Below, in pieces: positions 5,450 to 8,351 of a stretch of DNA of 8,351 nucleotides. Positions within the stretch are counted from its first letter, which is position 1. Each line of letters begins with the position of its first letter. The notes under the pieces were generated by a model, which saw only the letters and a program-made list of their open reading frames with translations, ran no database searches and was not told where the DNA came from. Source of the stretch: Candidatus Coatesiibacteriota bacterium (GTDB taxonomy: Bacteria; RBG-13-66-14; B26-G2); assembly GCA_003647715.1 (NCBI GenBank), contig QMNJ01000063.1:1-8351 (forward strand), read 5' to 3'. Both the position numbers and the translations under genes were made by a program.

Positions 5450-6184
5450 ATGCCTGATAAGAAAGAGAGTGAAATGTATGATAGGTGTCCATACTGCGGT
5501 AGCCCACTTGATGAATCGGAGTTGACTCATAATGCTATGAGAAAGGAGATGGAGGGTAATCTTGATGATGCTGTCCTCCTATACAAGAAAGCACTTGAAA
5601 AAGAACCTGAGAATACCTACCTAAGATACCACCTTGGGGAGATACTATATCGTCTTGGAGAACTTGATAGCGCAAGAGATGTTCTTTCGTCAATAATTGA
5701 AGAAGCACCGAGATTTGCAGAGGTATTATATCTTCTTGGTCTAATATCTTATAGAAAAGCGAGGATAAGAGAAGCCATCAGTTTTTATGAGAAGGCGCTT
5801 GAATGCGACCCACACCTTGCTATGATTTACTATCAGTTAGGTCATGCATCATACCATATGGGGCTATTAGAAAAGGCATACGATGCCTTTGAGCAATTAA
5901 CAAATGTTCACCCAGAGATGACAATCTCATTCTACTACCTCGGTGTGGTCAGCTTACGACTAGCCAATTTTGAAAAGGCGATTGAATGCTTTAAGAAGGT
6001 AATAGAAGATAACCCCCATTCACCAAGAGCGTATGGTCTTCTCGCAGAGGCATACTACAGGAACGCACAGCCCAACATGGCGAAAGATGCACTGAAGAAG
6101 GTTCTGGAATTAGACCCAAATGATAAAAAAGCATTGATGATGTTAGAACTTTTATCTGATTCAAAGGTAGTCCCCGATGCATAA
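5450..6184 (+). CDS. TPR-repeat protein with N-terminal CxxC zinc knuckle
   Basis: This 244-residue protein starts at ATG 5450 behind AGGAGG (5439-5444, 5-nt spacer). Residues 12-19 (RCPYCGSP) are a single CxxC knuckle like half of a zinc ribbon; no second CxxC follows, so metal would need a partner or dimer. From about residue 24 to 224 there are six tandem tetratricopeptide repeats (roughly 24-54, 57-88, 91-122, 125-156, 159-190, 193-224). They show the expected GxxxxA and Pro-ending pattern (GNLDDAVLLYKKALEKEP, LLEKAYDAFEQL, ANFEKAIECFKKVIEDNP). There is no signal peptide or membrane segment, so it is probably cytoplasmic. TPR arrays bind proteins, so a scaffold, assembly or regulatory role for neighbouring enzymes is conceivable, but no function is shown. 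It lies 15 bp before the aconitase gene and is very probably co-transcribed with it. Confidence 0.85.
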   Translation: MPDKKESEMYDRCPYCGSPLDESELTHNAMRKEMEGNLDDAVLLYKKALEKEPENTYLRYHLGEILYRLGELDSARDVLSSIIEEAPRFAEVLYLLGLISYRKARIREAISFYEKALECDPHLAMIYYQLGHASYHMGLLEKAYDAFEQLTNVHPEMTISFYYLGVVSLRLANFEKAIECFKKVIEDNPHSPRAYGLLAEAYYRNAQPNMAKDALKKVLELDPNDKKALMMLELLSDSKVVPDA

Positions 6185-6199
6185 TTAGGAGGTTATTCT

Positions 6200-8137
6200 A
6201 TGAGAGGCACACTTGTTGAGAAGATACTAAATAAACATCTGGTTGAGGGAGAACTCACCCCCGGAAGCCCAATAGCCATACGCATTGACCAGACACTAAC
6301 TCAGGACGCCACGGGAACTATGGCATTCTTGCAGTTTGAAGCAATGAATATCCCCAGGGTGAAAACAGAACTTTCGGTCTCATACATAGACCACAATACA
6401 CTCCAGATGGGCTTTGAGAATGCAGATGACCATAGATACCTTGAGAGCGTTGCAGACAGATTTGGCGTAATCTATTCAAAGGCGGGAAATGGAATCTGCC
6501 ATCAGGTTCACCTTGAACGCTTTGGAGTTCCCGGCAAGACACTCTTGGGTTCCGATAGTCATACCCCCACCAACGGTGGAATTGGTATGTTTGCTATGGG
6601 CGCAGGAGGACTTGATGTCGCTTCCGCTATGGCGGGTGAGCCATTCTATCTCACCTGCCCAAGGGTGATTGGCGTCCACCTTACTGGAAAACTGCCCGAC
6701 TGGGTAAGCGCCAAGGATGTGATTCTAAAAGTATTATCCATACTGTCTTCAAGGGGCAATGTTGGTTGTGTTCTGGAGTATTTTGGCGAGGGTGTAAAGA
6801 ACCTTACGGTTCCGGATAGGGCAACAATAACAAATATGGGTGCGGAGACGGGAGTCACCACCTCGTTGTTTCCATCTGACGAGGAAACCAGAAGATTCCT
6901 GAAAGCACAGAAGAGAGAAGATGTGTTCAGTGAACTGAAGGCAGACAAAGATGCAGAATATGACAGAGTTATAGAGATAGATTTGTCTGCACTTGAACCA
7001 CTGATAGCAAAGCCCCACAATCCCGACAAAGTTGTTCCTGTGAGGGAGGTAGAAGGCATACCAGTAGCTCAGGTCTGTATTGGTTCTTGCACCAACTCAT
7101 CATATAGAGACCTGATGACAGTTGCAAATATCTTGAAGGGAAAGACCGTTTCAAAGAAAATAAGTTTTGTGGTAGCACCTGGTTCAAGGCAGGTTCTCCA
7201 GATGATTACAAAGGAGAGCGCACTCACCGACATTATCAACGCGGGTGCGAGAATAATGGAACCCGCTTGTGGCTTCTGCATAGGTATGGGGCAGGCACCA
7301 CCTACAGGTAGTGTTAGCATTAGAACCATAAATAGAAACTTTGAGGGCAGAAGTGGCACAAAGGATGCCCAGGTTTATCTCGCAAGTCCCGAGACAGCAA
7401 TAGCATCAGCCCTTAAAGGCAAGATAACAGACCCCAGGGATTTGAATATGAAATACCCGCGCATTAACTATCCCGACAGCTTCATAATAGATGACAGTAT
7501 GTTCATAATGCCTGAAAATCCCGATAGAAAGATAGAGCGTGGACCTAATATTGGACCACCACCCAAGAATATACCCCTACCAGATGAGTTCAGAACGGTT
7601 GTAAATATCAAGGTTGGAGACAAGATTACCACCGACCATATAATGCCAGCAGGTCCACTATTGAAATATCGCTCAAACATTGATGTCTATTCCAGGTATG
7701 TATTCCACTATGTTGATGAAGAGTTTTCCGACAGATGCAAGGAATACAAAAAAGATGGCAAGTTCTGCACAATAGTAGGAGGAGACAGTTATGGGCAGGG
7801 CTCATCAAGGGAGCATGCGGCAATGTGCCCGATGCATCTCGGGGTGAAGGCGGTTATGGCACTAACAATTGAGCGAATCCATCGTGGCAACCTCATCAAC
7901 TTTGGTATTCTGCCATTGTATATTACCAGAGATGACTATGAGCGCCTTAACCAAGGCGATATATTACACTTCCCTGAACCAAGAGACAACCTTGAGAATA
8001 ACAAAGATATAAGGATTATTAACGATACTCAAGGGTATGAGTTCACCTGCAGATATGACCTTTCAGACAGAGAGAAGGAGATTGTATTGTTTGGAGGATT
8101 GTTAAACTATATCTCAGAAAAGAAGAAGGAGAAATAG
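6200..8137 (+). CDS. acn: Aconitate hydratase (single-chain aconitase)
   Basis: This 645-residue [4Fe-4S] enzyme interconverts citrate and isocitrate through cis-aconitate in the cytoplasm. All cluster cysteines are present: Cys297 in IGSCTNS (294-300), and Cys357 and Cys360 in PACGFCIG (355-362). Active-site segments are DQTLTQDATGTMAF (30-43), SYIDHN (61-66), GSDSHTPTNGG (117-127) and the swivel-domain loop SYGQGSSREHAA (530-541), with the catalytic serine region at 535-537. Domains 1-3 come first, a linker runs near 430-465, and domain 4 from about 466 to the end. At 645 residues it is shorter than AcnA or AcnB (each roughly 850-900) and fits the mitochondrial-like or putative-aconitase subfamily. 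Isopropylmalate isomerase is unlikely, since both halves are fused and the neighbours are TCA genes. The start follows AGGAGG (6187-6192, 7-nt spacer). Cluster oxidation would make it oxygen-sensitive. Confidence 0.95.
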   Translation: MRGTLVEKILNKHLVEGELTPGSPIAIRIDQTLTQDATGTMAFLQFEAMNIPRVKTELSVSYIDHNTLQMGFENADDHRYLESVADRFGVIYSKAGNGICHQVHLERFGVPGKTLLGSDSHTPTNGGIGMFAMGAGGLDVASAMAGEPFYLTCPRVIGVHLTGKLPDWVSAKDVILKVLSILSSRGNVGCVLEYFGEGVKNLTVPDRATITNMGAETGVTTSLFPSDEETRRFLKAQKREDVFSELKADKDAEYDRVIEIDLSALEPLIAKPHNPDKVVPVREVEGIPVAQVCIGSCTNSSYRDLMTVANILKGKTVSKKISFVVAPGSRQVLQMITKESALTDIINAGARIMEPACGFCIGMGQAPPTGSVSIRTINRNFEGRSGTKDAQVYLASPETAIASALKGKITDPRDLNMKYPRINYPDSFIIDDSMFIMPENPDRKIERGPNIGPPPKNIPLPDEFRTVVNIKVGDKITTDHIMPAGPLLKYRSNIDVYSRYVFHYVDEEFSDRCKEYKKDGKFCTIVGGDSYGQGSSREHAAMCPMHLGVKAVMALTIERIHRGNLINFGILPLYITRDDYERLNQGDILHFPEPRDNLENNKDIRIINDTQGYEFTCRYDLSDREKEIVLFGGLLNYISEKKKEK

Positions 8138-8139
8138 AT

Positions 8140-8351
8140 ATGTTTGACAAGATACAAATTCCGGAAGATGGAGAGAAGATAACCTTTGATGGGAAGAATC
8201 TTATAGTTCCTGACAATCCCATCATTGCATTCATTGAGGGTGATGGCACGGGACCTGACATCTGGCGTGCCACGAAGATGGTTCTTGATGGTGCGGTTAA
8301 GAAAGCATACGATGGTGAGAGAAAGATTGCCTGGATGGAGATATTTGCGGG
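8140..8351 (+). CDS. icd: Isocitrate dehydrogenase (NADP-type), 3' end outside window
   Basis: The first 70 complete codons are present; the gene runs off the right edge. ATG 8140 follows the aconitase stop by 2 bp and has AAGGAG (8126-8131, 8-nt spacer) inside the aconitase coding end, so translation is probably coupled. The N-terminus closely matches E. coli Icd in order and spacing: a P-x-x-GEKITF segment, VPDNPIIAFIEGDGTGPDI (the NPII-x-x-IEGDG core of dimeric bacterial Icd), a helix ending AVKKAYDGERKIAW, and then MEIF. This part resembles NADP-dependent Icd rather than isopropylmalate dehydrogenase or the shorter NAD-type. The substrate Ser loop and the cofactor-specificity residues lie outside the window, so NADP versus NAD use is by resemblance only. 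The enzyme would oxidise isocitrate to 2-oxoglutarate and CO2, completing the branch begun by the citrate synthase and aconitase upstream. Confidence 0.93.
   Translation, partial: MFDKIQIPEDGEKITFDGKNLIVPDNPIIAFIEGDGTGPDIWRATKMVLDGAVKKAYDGERKIAWMEIFA

Noticed and set aside
6646..7059. 137-codon minus-strand ORF inside aconitase
   Set aside because: It is a low-complexity Ser-rich translation antisense to conserved aconitase sequence; a shadow frame.
6200..8137. Isopropylmalate or homoaconitate isomerase
   Set aside because: The catalytic and swivel domains are in one chain of 645 residues with aconitase-type motifs, and isocitrate dehydrogenase follows directly.
1..8351. tRNA, rRNA, CRISPR array, insertion sequence or prophage signals
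   Set aside because: On reading both strands I saw no cloverleaf-type sequence, no spaced direct-repeat array, no transposase or integrase, and no terminal repeats.

Overview
The window looks like a chromosomal segment from a Gram-negative (diderm), probably anaerobic bacterium. Two small predicted outer-membrane beta-barrel proteins with signal peptides argue for a diderm. Strong AGGAGG ribosome-binding sites and ordinary bacterial operon spacing argue for a bacterium. Codon use leans heavily on ATA (Ile) and AGA/AGG (Arg), which is common in thermophiles and in several uncultivated lineages. A taxonomic name cannot be given from the sequence alone. No tRNA, rRNA, CRISPR array or mobile element is visible.

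Left part (1-2607). A plus-strand gene entering from the left edge encodes a beta-propeller protein with SPDG-type (PD40/TolB-like) repeats. It converges, 9 bp apart, on a minus-strand group. That group reads, in its own direction, outer-membrane protein B (2607-2053), outer-membrane protein A (2003-1374) and the tRNA-modification methyltransferase TrmO (1293-799). The two barrel proteins look like diverged tandem paralogues.

Divergent control region (2608-2794). It holds phased A-tracts that should bend the DNA, a good sigma-70-like promoter firing right, and a short leader. The leader ends in a terminator-like hairpin with a T-run that touches the next gene's start codon. The leader also contains a 17-codon ORF whose stop overlaps that start (ATGA).

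Right part (2795-8351). Five plus-strand genes form an oxidative TCA-branch cluster: a malate/lactate-type dehydrogenase (Ldh_2 family), a LeuA-like enzyme best read as (Re)-citrate synthase, a zinc-knuckle TPR protein, a single-chain aconitase, and the first 70 codons of NADP-type isocitrate dehydrogenase. Together these would take malate to oxaloacetate, then with acetyl-CoA to citrate, isocitrate and 2-oxoglutarate. This is a route to glutamate and reducing power in which the usual Si-citrate synthase is replaced by the Re-type. A 14-bp perfect inverted repeat (5326-5360) sits between the citrate synthase gene and the TPR-aconitase-icd group, which may be a separate transcript.

The most interesting items are the Re-citrate synthase cluster with its embedded TPR protein, and the attenuator-like leader in front of it. 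No wholly new system is evident. No stretch over 300 bp lacks a gene; the largest gaps are 2608-2794 and 5295-5449, both described below.
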